A stretch of 64,000 nucleotides of DNA from the NCBI GenBank assembly GCA_017309115.1, contig JAFLEF010000014.1, positions 1 to 64,000 on the forward strand, read 5' to 3'. The first letter of the stretch is position 1; every line of letters starts with the position of its first letter. The translations under genes and the position numbers were made by a program. Source of the stretch: Verrucomicrobiota bacterium (GTDB taxonomy: Bacteria > Verrucomicrobiota > Verrucomicrobiia > Limisphaerales > UBA9464). Below the pieces are notes generated by a model, which saw only the letters and a program-made list of their open reading frames with translations, had not been told where the DNA came from and made no database searches. Shown in pieces: positions 9,432 to 17,281 of this stretch.

Positions 9432-9670
9432 CGCGAGGGAACATATCGCTGAAACCAGCGTTGCTGTTCGACCAAACCGGAGCTTTGGTCACGCCAGCTC
9501 GGTGGTTGGGGAAACGTGATCCCTTGAAGCAACGTTTCCGAGAGGGCGCATGCCTGTTCCTCGGTCAACGAACCAAGTTCCTGGCGCTTTAACTCCTCAA
9601 GCGCCGCCCCAGCCACGCGCCAAGCCTCCATCCAGAGGCGCTGCTGCTCGGGTGTCGCCGAACTATTCAT
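9428..9670 (-). CDS. Small partner protein of the nucleotidyltransferase pair
   Basis: An 80-residue acidic-to-neutral helical protein (MNSSATPEQQRLWMEAW ... SGLVEQQRWFQRY). Its Trp/Glu-rich helix and the C-terminal SGLVEQQRWF stretch are the parts most likely to be conserved. The ATG at 9670 is chosen because the frame upstream reads like the intergenic repeat-rich DNA. Its four-base overlap with the nucleotidyltransferase gene and the gene order (small first, enzyme second) suggest an antitoxin or modulatory partner. No DNA-binding motif is evident, so the role is inferred from context only. Confidence 0.7.
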   Translation of the reverse strand: MNSSATPEQQRLWMEAWRVAGAALEELKRQELGSLTEEQACALSETLLQGITFPQPPSWRDQSSGLVEQQRWFQRYVPSR

Positions 9671-9787
9671 TACGTGAGTTTGCCGACAGGGATGGAGCCA
9701 CGCAAGCAACGGCGGGCAAAGGAGCCTGGGAAAATATCCCGAATCGACCGTGCCAGGCAAGGCTCGTCCGGCCGCGGCACGGATCTC

Positions 9788-9836
9788 GGTCCCGCTTCGC
9801 GCCTCCCGCCTGCCGTTTCCCGCTTCTCGCTTACCC
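9788..9836. repeat. Heptamer array between divergent genes
   Basis: Seven consecutive 7-base units in register: GGTCCCG, CTTCGCG, CCTCCCG, CCTGCCG, TTTCCCG, CTTCTCG, CTTACCC. They share the consensus YTTCCCG. No palindrome accompanies them. The array lies in the spacer between the divergent small-partner gene and the DTW gene, where promoters for both must sit. Confidence 0.6.
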
Positions 9837-9886
9837 ATCCCCCACGATTGCTCCCGCGGTTCCCCCATGGTTCCCTCACCCGCTTC

Positions 9887-11077
9887 ATGCGGATCCGAAC
9901 TGCCCGCGCCGTCTGTGACCGGTGCCGTCGACCCACCAGCGCCTGCTGGTGCGCCGACCTGCAGCCGGTTACCACTCGGACCCGGCTCGTGTTCCTGCAA
10001 CATCCGCGTGAAGCCCGGGTCGCCATCGGCACCGCCCGGATTGCGCACCTGGGTCTGACCCACAGCGAACTCCACCGCGGAATCGATTTCAGCCAGCACG
10101 AACGCATCTCTCAACTCGTCGCCCAGCCCGGCACCGCCCTACTGTTTCCCGGGGAAGGTTCCGTCGGCCCCGACCGGTTGGCCCAACCACCGGATACGCT
10201 GCTGGTCATCGACGGCACTTGGCCCCAAGCGCGCCGCATGCTGACGCTGAACCCCGCTCTTCGCTCCCTTCCCCGAATCGGCTTCGTTCCGCGTCAGCCC
10301 GGCAACTACCGCATTCGACGCGAACCCGCCGCCCACTGCGTCGCCACCGTGGAAGCCGTGGTGGAGGTTCTCGCCGCCCTCGATCCCGATCCCTCCCGAT
10401 TTGATCCCCTCCTGCGGGCGTTCGAGCGGATGGTGGATCGTCAACTTGCTGGACTCGCGAGCCGCACGGAACCCATCCGTCGTCGCCTCAAGCCCGGTGA
10501 TCCTTGGTGGCTCATCCGCAGTCTGCCGGATCTGGAAAAGCTTTGGCCCAACCTGATTGCCATCGCCGGCGAAGCGAATGCCCATCGGCTGGGCAGCGGC
10601 ATCCCGGGGGAACCCGAGATCATTCAACTCGCCGCCCAACGCCTGGCCACCGGCGAAGTCTTTCACGCCTTCCTCGCCCCCCGACGTCCGCTCGCGCCCC
10701 GAGCCGCGCACCATCTGGAGGTCCCGGTCGACTCCCTGGAAAATGGGCGACCTCTCGCAGACGTGCTTCGAGACTGGAATCGATTCATCCAACCCGGCGA
10801 TCGGTTGGTCGGCTGGGGTGGCTTCAGTTGGGATCTGCTCGCTCAGGAAGGGTGGCATGCGGAGGCCCCTCCGATTGATCTCCGGTTGATTGCCGCCCAA
10901 CGCCTGAAGCGACGTCCTGGACGACCCGACACGGCTACCCTGGCGATCGGAGGAAACCTGGGACCGGAACCTCCCACCCCGGGCCGCGCCGGACGAGCCG
11001 TTCAAGCAATTGCGGCTTTCGTCACCCGCTTGCTCGAAGAAAAGCGAGCGGCGTTGGCCGCACCGGAAGCGGATTGA
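9887..11077 (+). CDS. DTW-domain tRNA-uridine aminocarboxypropyltransferase-like protein with extra C-terminal domain
   Basis: Residues 1-200 form a DTW domain: the Cys10, Cys13, Cys20, Cys22 cluster at the start and the naming motif DGTWPQA (Asp109, Thr111, Trp112), followed by YRIRREP near 141. DTW proteins such as E. coli TapT add the acp group to uridine in tRNA using S-adenosylmethionine. The remaining ~190 residues are extra compared with a minimal DTW protein; they contain VFHAFLAPRRPLAP and LVGWGGFSWDLLA, loosely reminiscent of a DnaQ-type nuclease fold without its acidic motif. The ATG at 9887 precedes the cysteine cluster by nine residues. It is divergent from the nucleotidyltransferase pair. 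Confidence 0.85.
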   Translation: MRIRTARAVCDRCRRPTSACWCADLQPVTTRTRLVFLQHPREARVAIGTARIAHLGLTHSELHRGIDFSQHERISQLVAQPGTALLFPGEGSVGPDRLAQPPDTLLVIDGTWPQARRMLTLNPALRSLPRIGFVPRQPGNYRIRREPAAHCVATVEAVVEVLAALDPDPSRFDPLLRAFERMVDRQLAGLASRTEPIRRRLKPGDPWWLIRSLPDLEKLWPNLIAIAGEANAHRLGSGIPGEPEIIQLAAQRLATGEVFHAFLAPRRPLAPRAAHHLEVPVDSLENGRPLADVLRDWNRFIQPGDRLVGWGGFSWDLLAQEGWHAEAPPIDLRLIAAQRLKRRPGRPDTATLAIGGNLGPEPPTPGRAGRAVQAIAAFVTRLLEEKRAALAAPEAD

Positions 11078-11227
11078 AGCCGAGGCGCGAAGAAGAGTTG
11101 AGAGGAGCCAAAACCGATGACCGATTCGGAAGTGGAACGGGACGTTTCTGCCTAAAAAATCTGCGCTACTAATCTGCGTTCAAACTGCGGTTCACCTCCG
11201 TTGCACGTTGACCTCAGCCGGCGTGAA

Positions 11228-11491
11228 TCAACTCGGATTCCGGGAGTCGGCTTCGCCTGCGGGACGTCGGACGGCGCTGGCCGAAACCACTTCCGGCAAG
11301 GCAATGACATCGAACGCCGTTGGCGCGTCGGGTTGCACAACGATGAAGTCGGTTTCGATGGGATCGCCGTTCGGAGGAATCAAGACGAAGTCAGGATGAG
11401 CGATCGGAAGTTTCCGCCCATCGCTGAGATGCAGCATCACTTCGTGGGAAACGGACTGCTCGACCAGCTTTCGAAGTGCCGACTTCGTCAT
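11228..11491 (-). CDS. Small conserved hypothetical protein
   Basis: The 87-residue product (MTKSALRKLVEQ ... LHLSDGRKLPIAHPDFVLIP) looks like a small beta-rich protein of a type seen repeatedly in this phylum, where an LxLxDGRxxxVxHPDF stretch is the core. No catalytic residue is evident and no neighbour explains it. It stands alone, convergent with the DTW gene. The last 20 residues are less convincing and may be poorly conserved. I do not assign a function. Confidence 0.6.
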   Translation of the reverse strand: MTKSALRKLVEQSVSHEVMLHLSDGRKLPIAHPDFVLIPPNGDPIETDFIVVQPDAPTAFDVIALPEVVSASAVRRPAGEADSRNPS

Positions 11492-11680
11492 GCCAGAAAA
11501 CTACAATCCGAACGCTCCCAGTCGACTCCGATTCCGCACTAAAACTCAGTAGGCAGGTCCCGCGTAGCCGCCGACGGCAGGAGGCGCCATCTCGATCTGC
11601 TCTTCGGGCGTCCCAACAATCCCACCCGTGAAGTTCTCCCGGAGCAGTCAGCGCGTCGTCCCCTCCGCGGCTACGAAGCC

Positions 11681-11876
11681 CTTACCGCTTACCCCTTACC
11701 GTTCCTGCCTCTCAGCTCTCAGCTCTCAGCTTTTCCGCCCCCGGTGGGGCGACGCTCCGCGGAGCCGTACGTGGGTGGACTCGCGACGCGTGATTCGGTG
11801 GGACGCGGACGGCTCGGTGGGAACCTCGCCCTACCGGATCCCTTCCCGCTTCCCGCTTTGCCTCTCAGCTCTCAGC
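11681..11876. repeat. Composite repeat: heptamer array, palindrome, heptamer array
   Basis: This is the fullest copy. Bases 11681-11743 are nine 7-base units in register (CTTACCG, CTTACCC, CTTACCG, TTCCTGC, three CTCTCAG, CTTTTCC, GCCCCCG). The palindrome spans 11746-11831 with arms GGGGCGACGCTCCGCGGAGC and a diverged partner ending CTCGCCC. After it, 11842-11876 is again heptameric (CTTCCCG, CTTCCCG, CTTTGCC, TCTCAGC, TCTCAGC). It occupies most of the 446-base space upstream of dapF (11492-11937); the part before 11681 holds nothing I recognise. Confidence 0.75.
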
Positions 11877-11937
11877 TTTGCCCCACTGGTTCCTGGATTG
11901 TTTCCCAGGCCAACCGCTGTAGGCTTCCCGGCACGAC

Positions 11938-12750
11938 ATGACGCTCGACTTCATCAAGATGACCGGTGCGGGAAATGACTTCATCCTCGCCGACAACCGC
12001 CAGGGAGCCATTTCCCTGACCCGCGACCAGGTGGCCCGCCTGTGCCATCGCCAATTTGGAATCGGGGCCGACGGCCTGATGCTGCTTGTTCCCGCCCGCA
12101 ACGGCACCGCCGAATGGGCCTGGCAATTCTGGAACTCCGATGGTTCCGATGCCGAAATGTGTGGCAACGGCGCCCGCTGCTTCGCCCGCTACATTCAACG
12201 GGTCACCCATTCTACCGCCCCCGCCACCTCTTTCGAAACGGTCGCCGGCGTCATTCATGCCGAATTCAAAGGCGAACGGGTCACCGTCAATCTTACCCCG
12301 CCCCATTCGCTCCGGCTGAACGAGGCCGTGGCCACCACCGCGGGACCGCTGTCCGTGTCGTCCCTCAACACCGGTGTTCCCCATGCTGTCGTGTTTGTGC
12401 CGGATGCCGATCAGGCCATGGTTCAGGCCCTGGGCGCCGAACTCCGCTGGCATGCGCACTTCAAGCCGCGGGGCACCAACGTAAATTTCGCTCAGCTCAA
12501 GGGCCCCAATTTCATCCGGGTTCGCACCTACGAACGCGGGGTCGAAGGAGAAACCCTGGCCTGTGGCACCGGAGTCTCGGCCAGCGCCATGGTGGCCGCC
12601 GCCACCCACGGGTTCACCTCGCCGGTCCGGGTGCAGGTCCAAGGCGGGGATGAACTGGAGGTCAGCTTCGAACGGCGGGGGAACGACTTCCACGACGTTC
12701 GTCTTTCGGGTCCCGCCACCTTTGTGTTCGAGGGACGGATTCAGCTGTAG
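11938..12750 (+). CDS. dapF: Diaminopimelate epimerase
   Basis: DapF interconverts LL- and meso-diaminopimelate without a cofactor, for lysine and peptidoglycan synthesis in the cytoplasm. The 270-residue protein shows both active-site cysteines in their motifs: Cys75 in MCGNGARC and Cys209 in ACGTGVSA. The N-terminus (FIKMTGAGNDFILAD) and GIGADGLM are also standard, and length matches the family. It starts seven bases after a repeat-rich spacer, so its promoter must lie within or before the composite repeat. The TPR gene follows by eight bases. Confidence 0.98.
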   Translation: MTLDFIKMTGAGNDFILADNRQGAISLTRDQVARLCHRQFGIGADGLMLLVPARNGTAEWAWQFWNSDGSDAEMCGNGARCFARYIQRVTHSTAPATSFETVAGVIHAEFKGERVTVNLTPPHSLRLNEAVATTAGPLSVSSLNTGVPHAVVFVPDADQAMVQALGAELRWHAHFKPRGTNVNFAQLKGPNFIRVRTYERGVEGETLACGTGVSASAMVAAATHGFTSPVRVQVQGGDELEVSFERRGNDFHDVRLSGPATFVFEGRIQL

Positions 12751-12758
12751 TCTTTCCC

Positions 12759-13616
12759 ATGGTCCCGCTTCTGACCCGGGTTTGGTTCGTTGTGGGTTTG
12801 CTGCTTGGGCCGTTGCCACTGAGCGCCCACGGTCCTCTGCATGAGGAGATCCTGCGCCTCACCGCGGAACTCGAAAGGAAGCCCAACGACCGGGAGTTGT
12901 TGATCCAACGCGGGGAACTCTTCCGCGTGCATGAACTCTACTCCGAAGCACGCCTGGACTGGGAAAAGGCTGCGGCACTGCAACCCGCCGATGCCACCAA
13001 CGACCTCCGACTGGGTCTGATTGCTTTGGGCACTCGGGAGACCAACGCGGCGGTCCAATTGCTGGAGCGGTTCGCGACGCGAGTGCCGACGTCCCTGCCC
13101 GGGCAACTCTCCGCCGCTGAGGCGACCCGACTCGCGGGCGATTATCCTTCCTCTACCCGTCACTGGACCGCCGCCATCGCCCTCAGCGAAGAGCCCCGAC
13201 CGGAATGGTTCCTGGAACGGGCCCGCACGGCCGAAAAAGGAGGCGTCCCCGTTGCCGATATCCTCGCCGGCTTGGACGAAGGGATTCAACGGTACGGACC
13301 CTTGCCGGCCTTGCAGTTGAAGGCCGTCGACTTGGAGGTCGGACGTGGGCAAATCGATGCGGCGCTGCGCCGACTCTCCGCGATTGCCGAGCGCGCCGAT
13401 CGCAAGGAACGGTGGCTCATGCGGCGCGGTGAGGTCCTGCTGACCGCCGGGCGAACCAACGAAGCTCGAGCCGAGTTCACGGCTGCCCGCGCCGCCTTGG
13501 ATCAGTTGCCGGAGAAACTCAAGCGGGCCTGGATCGCAACGGACTTGAGGCAACAAATCGACACGAAGCTCGCCAGTCTCGACGCCATCCTCAAGACTCC
13601 TCCCGCGCAACCATGA
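12759..13616 (+). CDS. Secreted tetratricopeptide-repeat protein
   Basis: The 285-residue protein has a signal peptide (hydrophobic residues 7-21 ending LSAHG) and helical repeats of TPR style, for example LLIQRGELFRVHELYSEARLDWEKAAAL and RWLMRRGEVLLTAGRTNEARAEF. TPR proteins act as binding scaffolds; no enzymatic motif is present. Its last codons overlap the start of the phosphatase gene (ATGA at 13613-13616), so the two are translated together and probably work in the same extracytoplasmic process. Confidence 0.85.
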   Translation: MVPLLTRVWFVVGLLLGPLPLSAHGPLHEEILRLTAELERKPNDRELLIQRGELFRVHELYSEARLDWEKAAALQPADATNDLRLGLIALGTRETNAAVQLLERFATRVPTSLPGQLSAAEATRLAGDYPSSTRHWTAAIALSEEPRPEWFLERARTAEKGGVPVADILAGLDEGIQRYGPLPALQLKAVDLEVGRGQIDAALRRLSAIAERADRKERWLMRRGEVLLTAGRTNEARAEFTAARAALDQLPEKLKRAWIATDLRQQIDTKLASLDAILKTPPAQP

Positions 13617-14908
13617 GACCACTCGTTCTTCTCTTTGCCTGGGTGTGGGTCGTTTCCCTGGTTCACGCTGCGCCCCGAGTCACCCGCGAACCGTATCTGC
13701 AACTCGCCACGCCGAACTCCATGGTGATTCGCTGGCGGACCGACGATCGCTGTACGGGGCTGGTTCGCTACGGTCTCACGCCGCAATCCGCCACCAATCT
13801 CGCCAGCCACGCGGGATCGCTCACGGAACACATTGTTCAGCTCAAGTCCTTGAAACCTGACACTCGCTACTACTACGGGATCGGCCGGGCGACCAATCGT
13901 TGGTTCACCGCTCCATCCCGACTGGACAGTTTTGTGACACCGCCAGTTGCCGGCCCGGCCCGACCCACGCGTATCTGGGTACTCGGCGACTCCGGCACCG
14001 CAAACCTGAATCAAGCGGCCGTCCGGGATGCCTATTTCGCCTGGAGCAGGAAGCAGAACCCCGATCTCTGGCTGATGCTGGGAGACAACGCGTACAACAC
14101 CGGGACGGACGTTCAATATCAGAAGGCCGTCTTCGATATGTATACCGGTCTGCTCCGGACCGCTCCGCTCTGGCCGACCTTGGGCAATCACGATGCCGGC
14201 AGCGCCAACTCCGCAACCCAATCCGGCGTGTACTACGACCTGTTCACTCTTCCCACCCAGGGACAGGCCGGTGGACTCCCCAGTGGCACGGAGGCCTACT
14301 ACTCCTTCGACTACGCCAACATCCACTTCATCTGCCTCGATTCCCACGACACCGATCGCAGTCCCAGCGGCGCCATGGCGCAGTGGTTGCGCGCCGATCT
14401 CGAAGCCACCGCCCGGGAGTGGATCATCTGCTTCTTTCATCATCCGCCCTACACCAAGGGTTCCCACAACTCCGACAATCCCAAGGACAGCGGCGGACGC
14501 ATGATTCAAATGCGGGAGAATTTCCTGCCCATTCTGGAAGCGGGTGGAGTGGATCTCGTGCTGGCCGGACATTCCCACGACTACGAACGCAGTTTCCTCA
14601 TCAACGGGGCCTACGGATTCAGCACCAACCTGATTCAGGCCAATATCCTCAACCACGGTGATGGCCGACCGGATGGTTCCGGAGCCTACGTCAAACCCGT
14701 CGGGACGACGTCTCATGCCGGAGCCGTATACATTGTGGCGGGCAGCTCCGGACAAATCAGTGGCGGACCGTTGAACCATCCCGCGATGTTTCTTTCGCTC
14801 AATAAACTCGGCTCGCTGGTTCTGGATATTGATGGGTCCGAACTCAAAGCCACGTTCGTAACCGACCAGGCGAAGGTCCGCGACTACTTCACGCTACGAA
14901 AGCAATAG
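13613..14908 (+). CDS. Purple acid phosphatase-like metallophosphoesterase
   Basis: A 431-residue exported protein: signal peptide 1-19, a fibronectin-like N-domain (about 22-110) typical of purple acid phosphatases, then a calcineurin-like catalytic domain. The metal-site motifs are complete: GDSG (Asp126), GDNAYN (Asp158, Tyr161), GNHD (Asn192, His193), HHPP (His276, His277) and GHSHDYER (His320, His322). The Tyr161 position is that of the charge-transfer tyrosine that colours these enzymes. It probably releases phosphate from organic esters outside the cytoplasm. It is coupled to the TPR gene and convergent with lpxI, nine bases away. Confidence 0.93.
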   Translation: MRPLVLLFAWVWVVSLVHAAPRVTREPYLQLATPNSMVIRWRTDDRCTGLVRYGLTPQSATNLASHAGSLTEHIVQLKSLKPDTRYYYGIGRATNRWFTAPSRLDSFVTPPVAGPARPTRIWVLGDSGTANLNQAAVRDAYFAWSRKQNPDLWLMLGDNAYNTGTDVQYQKAVFDMYTGLLRTAPLWPTLGNHDAGSANSATQSGVYYDLFTLPTQGQAGGLPSGTEAYYSFDYANIHFICLDSHDTDRSPSGAMAQWLRADLEATAREWIICFFHHPPYTKGSHNSDNPKDSGGRMIQMRENFLPILEAGGVDLVLAGHSHDYERSFLINGAYGFSTNLIQANILNHGDGRPDGSGAYVKPVGTTSHAGAVYIVAGSSGQISGGPLNHPAMFLSLNKLGSLVLDIDGSELKATFVTDQAKVRDYFTLRKQ

Positions 14909-14917
14909 GAACTTCGC

Positions 14918-15739
14918 TCACACCGGGCCGTCTACCGCCACCACAGCGATGCCCCGCGCCTTGACGAGAGTCTCCATGTCAGGTTGATCCAACAGTAGCG
15001 TCCGGTCCGCTTCCACTGCCAGGACGGCCACGCCGTTCGCTGCGCAGACTTCAATGGTCTTGGGACCAATGCACGGAATGTCGAACCGAAGATCATGCCC
15101 CTGTTTGGCCACCTTCACGGCCACCGCACCGCCGTTCTTCCCCGCCAGTTTGCCGCCCCGTTCCAGACACGGATCAGTTCCTTCGAAGCCTTCCACAGCG
15201 AGCGTGGTGCCACCTTTGACCACCACGCTCTGACCGATCTCTAGCCGGGACACTTCTTTGGCAATTCGCCAACCGAACGCGACATCCTCGGTCTGCTCCG
15301 TCGTCAAGCGCGGTCCCACGGTGTAGCCCTTGCTGGGCATCCAGGGACGCAACCACCGGAGCGGCTCAATCAACTCCACGCCATCCTTCTTCAATTCGTC
15401 GGCAATCGCGCCGAAGATCGTGTGGGCATTCTTCTCCTTCAGTTTGAAGAGAAGACTCATTCCGCGCAGATCGGGTCGCACATCGAACAGATTCTTGGGC
15501 GCCACCTGACCGAGCATGACACATTCCTTCACCCCGCGGTCGGTGAAGGCGGAAATCATCTTTCCCAACTGGCCCACCCGGAGCCAAACGATCTCGTCCA
15601 CGAGGGAAGCCAATTCCGGATTCGTCTCCCCCTCGACGGCCGTCGCCACAATCTTCCGCCCGTCCTTGCGAGCTTCCCGGGCGAACAGGAGCGGCAACGA
15701 CTTGGATCCGGCGATGAGTCCGAGAGGTGGTTGATTCAC
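14918..15739 (-). CDS. lpxI: UDP-2,3-diacylglucosamine pyrophosphatase LpxI
   Basis: LpxI hydrolyses UDP-2,3-diacylglucosamine to lipid X in lipid A synthesis, replacing LpxH. The 273-residue reading from a GTG at 15739 starts NQPPLGLIAGSKSLPLLFAR, the usual LpxI N-terminus; the frame continues upstream but without protein character. The C-terminal domain carries KGGTTLAVEGFEGTD and RFDIPCIGPKTIEV, both typical. It indicates an outer membrane with lipid A. LpxI genes are often beside lpxA/lpxB; here it stands alone between a phosphatase gene and the respiratory cluster. Confidence 0.93.
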   Translation of the reverse strand: MNQPPLGLIAGSKSLPLLFAREARKDGRKIVATAVEGETNPELASLVDEIVWLRVGQLGKMISAFTDRGVKECVMLGQVAPKNLFDVRPDLRGMSLLFKLKEKNAHTIFGAIADELKKDGVELIEPLRWLRPWMPSKGYTVGPRLTTEQTEDVAFGWRIAKEVSRLEIGQSVVVKGGTTLAVEGFEGTDPCLERGGKLAGKNGGAVAVKVAKQGHDLRFDIPCIGPKTIEVCAANGVAVLAVEADRTLLLDQPDMETLVKARGIAVVAVDGPV

Positions 15740-15911
15740 AGGTTCATCGTGAAAGGAGCCTCTGCATTCGAAAAGCCTTCTCTGCGGGAGGAAGAGCGGA
15801 CAGGGACGATCAGCGGCCGACAAAATGGAAAATGGGAGAGTCCAACCTTCTGTGCTCCGCGGATTGCGAAACTCGGGGATCTCCTGTCGCGTCAACGCCG
15901 GATGCCTTCAG

Positions 15912-16640
15912 CTAAGGAGTGGGCGGCTTGAGGTACACGATTTCGAGTCGACCGTCGGTTTTCCACAGATCGCCGCCACCATTGCGACCTTCCAGCTGGG
16001 GATGAAAATGGTCCTTCCACTCAAGCTTCTGCACCCAGCCCGCCTTTTGGAGATCCTGGGCGACCAAGTCGCGCTCGGCATCCACATCGGGTCCGATGTG
16101 ATGGGTGATCTGGCCGGTCGTGTGACTCAGGCCCACCCGTTCGTCCAAGGTGGCGGAGCCAAACCACACCGGGCGTCCGTCCTCCTCCCGATTCCACAGC
16201 CAGTACCGGACGTGATGCCGCTGACGCGGGCTGTTGCCGATGGGCTTTTCGAAGGCCAGATCCTGTTTTCGACCGAAGAGGTACAGCGCACTCACCGGCG
16301 CTTCGGGATCCGGTTTCCGGAACACGGAATCGACGGCGATGCGAAGACTGCTGTCGAACGTGATAGGATCGGCTGGAACCCACCCCGCCCGGGTCATACC
16401 CAAAATCACGTCTTCCTTGGAGCCCACGAGGGCCAGGTTGATGGGATCACCGGGGATGCCGTTGGCCGCGAGCGTGATCCGCTCCACATCACTGAAATGA
16501 AGGTGCTTCTTTTCATCGGTTCGCCATCCCAGCGGCAGGATCACGTAGGCGATCACCAGGTAGGTCACGAGGATGCCGCCCAGCCAAGCGAGGGATCGAT
16601 GCCAGCGAGAGGGAGCCGTACGGCCGAGTTCTGGATTCAT
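15912..16640 (-). CDS. LssY C-terminal-domain-like membrane protein
   Basis: The 242-residue protein has one membrane segment (about residues 15-37) and a soluble domain whose sequence (GDPINLALVGSKEDVILGMTRAGWVPADPITFDSS ... in several pieces; SALYLFGRKQDLAFEKPIG; RYWLW) matches the LssY_C family. The biochemical role of that domain is not established. It is the last gene of the long minus-strand respiratory series, five bases after the preceding reading frame, and may be only co-transcribed with it. Confidence 0.8.
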   Translation of the reverse strand: MNPELGRTAPSRWHRSLAWLGGILVTYLVIAYVILPLGWRTDEKKHLHFSDVERITLAANGIPGDPINLALVGSKEDVILGMTRAGWVPADPITFDSSLRIAVDSVFRKPDPEAPVSALYLFGRKQDLAFEKPIGNSPRQRHHVRYWLWNREEDGRPVWFGSATLDERVGLSHTTGQITHHIGPDVDAERDLVAQDLQKAGWVQKLEWKDHFHPQLEGRNGGGDLWKTDGRLEIVYLKPPTP

Positions 16641-16644
16641 GGGA

Positions 16645-17277
16645 TCAAGAGGAAGACATCAACCGACGACGCAATCCTTGGTGGGTCATAAAAAGACCAA
16701 TGGCCAACGGGGGCAAGGCTAGGCAACCGACCACCGAAGTGCGGGCCAGGGGCGGTTCCAATACGGATAGCGGGGCCTGGAACTGTGCTCGCGCGTCCGC
16801 ACGTCGGACGCGGACCTCGAGTAACCACTCCCCCGCCACGGGCAAGTGAATCCGCGCGGCCCGGAGCAGCCGGTTGGTGGCGGCCGCCCGGGTGGCCACG
16901 TACTTCCGGGTTGGGGAGTTCACCCCACTGCGGGCCTGACTCAGCGCTTCCCCGTTAGGTCCACAGAAGGGATCCAGCGCCGGCAACACCGCTCCCTTCG
17001 GCGGATGCAGCAGGAACTCCGTCTCCGCATCCAGCCACACCTCAGTTCCCTCGGCGGACTGCACCAGAACACTCAAATCGATCCAGCCCAACCGAGCCTC
17101 GGCCGGATCCATCATGACCGTGACTCGCAGCGGTGATTGAACTTCCTGCAACATCACCCTGCCCCCGTCCGCCCGAGCTCCGGTTGTTGCCCCCAGCAGC
17201 AGAAGCAAAATCCAGCCAAGTCCAGCGGCAAGTCGGTTTGCCCACCATGCTCCGAATTGACGCCGAGATGAGTTCAT
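16645..17277 (-). CDS. Membrane-anchored respiratory accessory protein, YtkA/FixH-like by context
   Basis: A 210-residue protein starting at the ATG at 17277 (MNSSRRQFGAWW), with a signal or anchor segment near residues 15-33 (LGWILLLLLGATTGA), a beta-rich periplasmic region and a second hydrophobic segment near the C-terminus (LALPPLAIGLFM). The periplasmic part (VQSPLRVTVMMDPAEARLG) resembles copper-handling or oxidase-assembly proteins of the YtkA/FixH kind, but no metal motif is clear. It starts immediately after the CtaG-like gene, which supports a role in oxidase maturation. Function is inferred from position. Confidence 0.65.
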   Translation of the reverse strand: MNSSRRQFGAWWANRLAAGLGWILLLLLGATTGARADGGRVMLQEVQSPLRVTVMMDPAEARLGWIDLSVLVQSAEGTEVWLDAETEFLLHPPKGAVLPALDPFCGPNGEALSQARSGVNSPTRKYVATRAAATNRLLRAARIHLPVAGEWLLEVRVRRADARAQFQAPLSVLEPPLARTSVVGCLALPPLAIGLFMTHQGLRRRLMSSS

Positions 17278-17281
17278 GTCG

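Noticed and set aside
13502-14779. Minus-strand frame of 425 codons opposite the purple acid phosphatase
   Set aside because: All five phosphatase metal motifs lie on the plus strand; the minus frame has no protein-family features.
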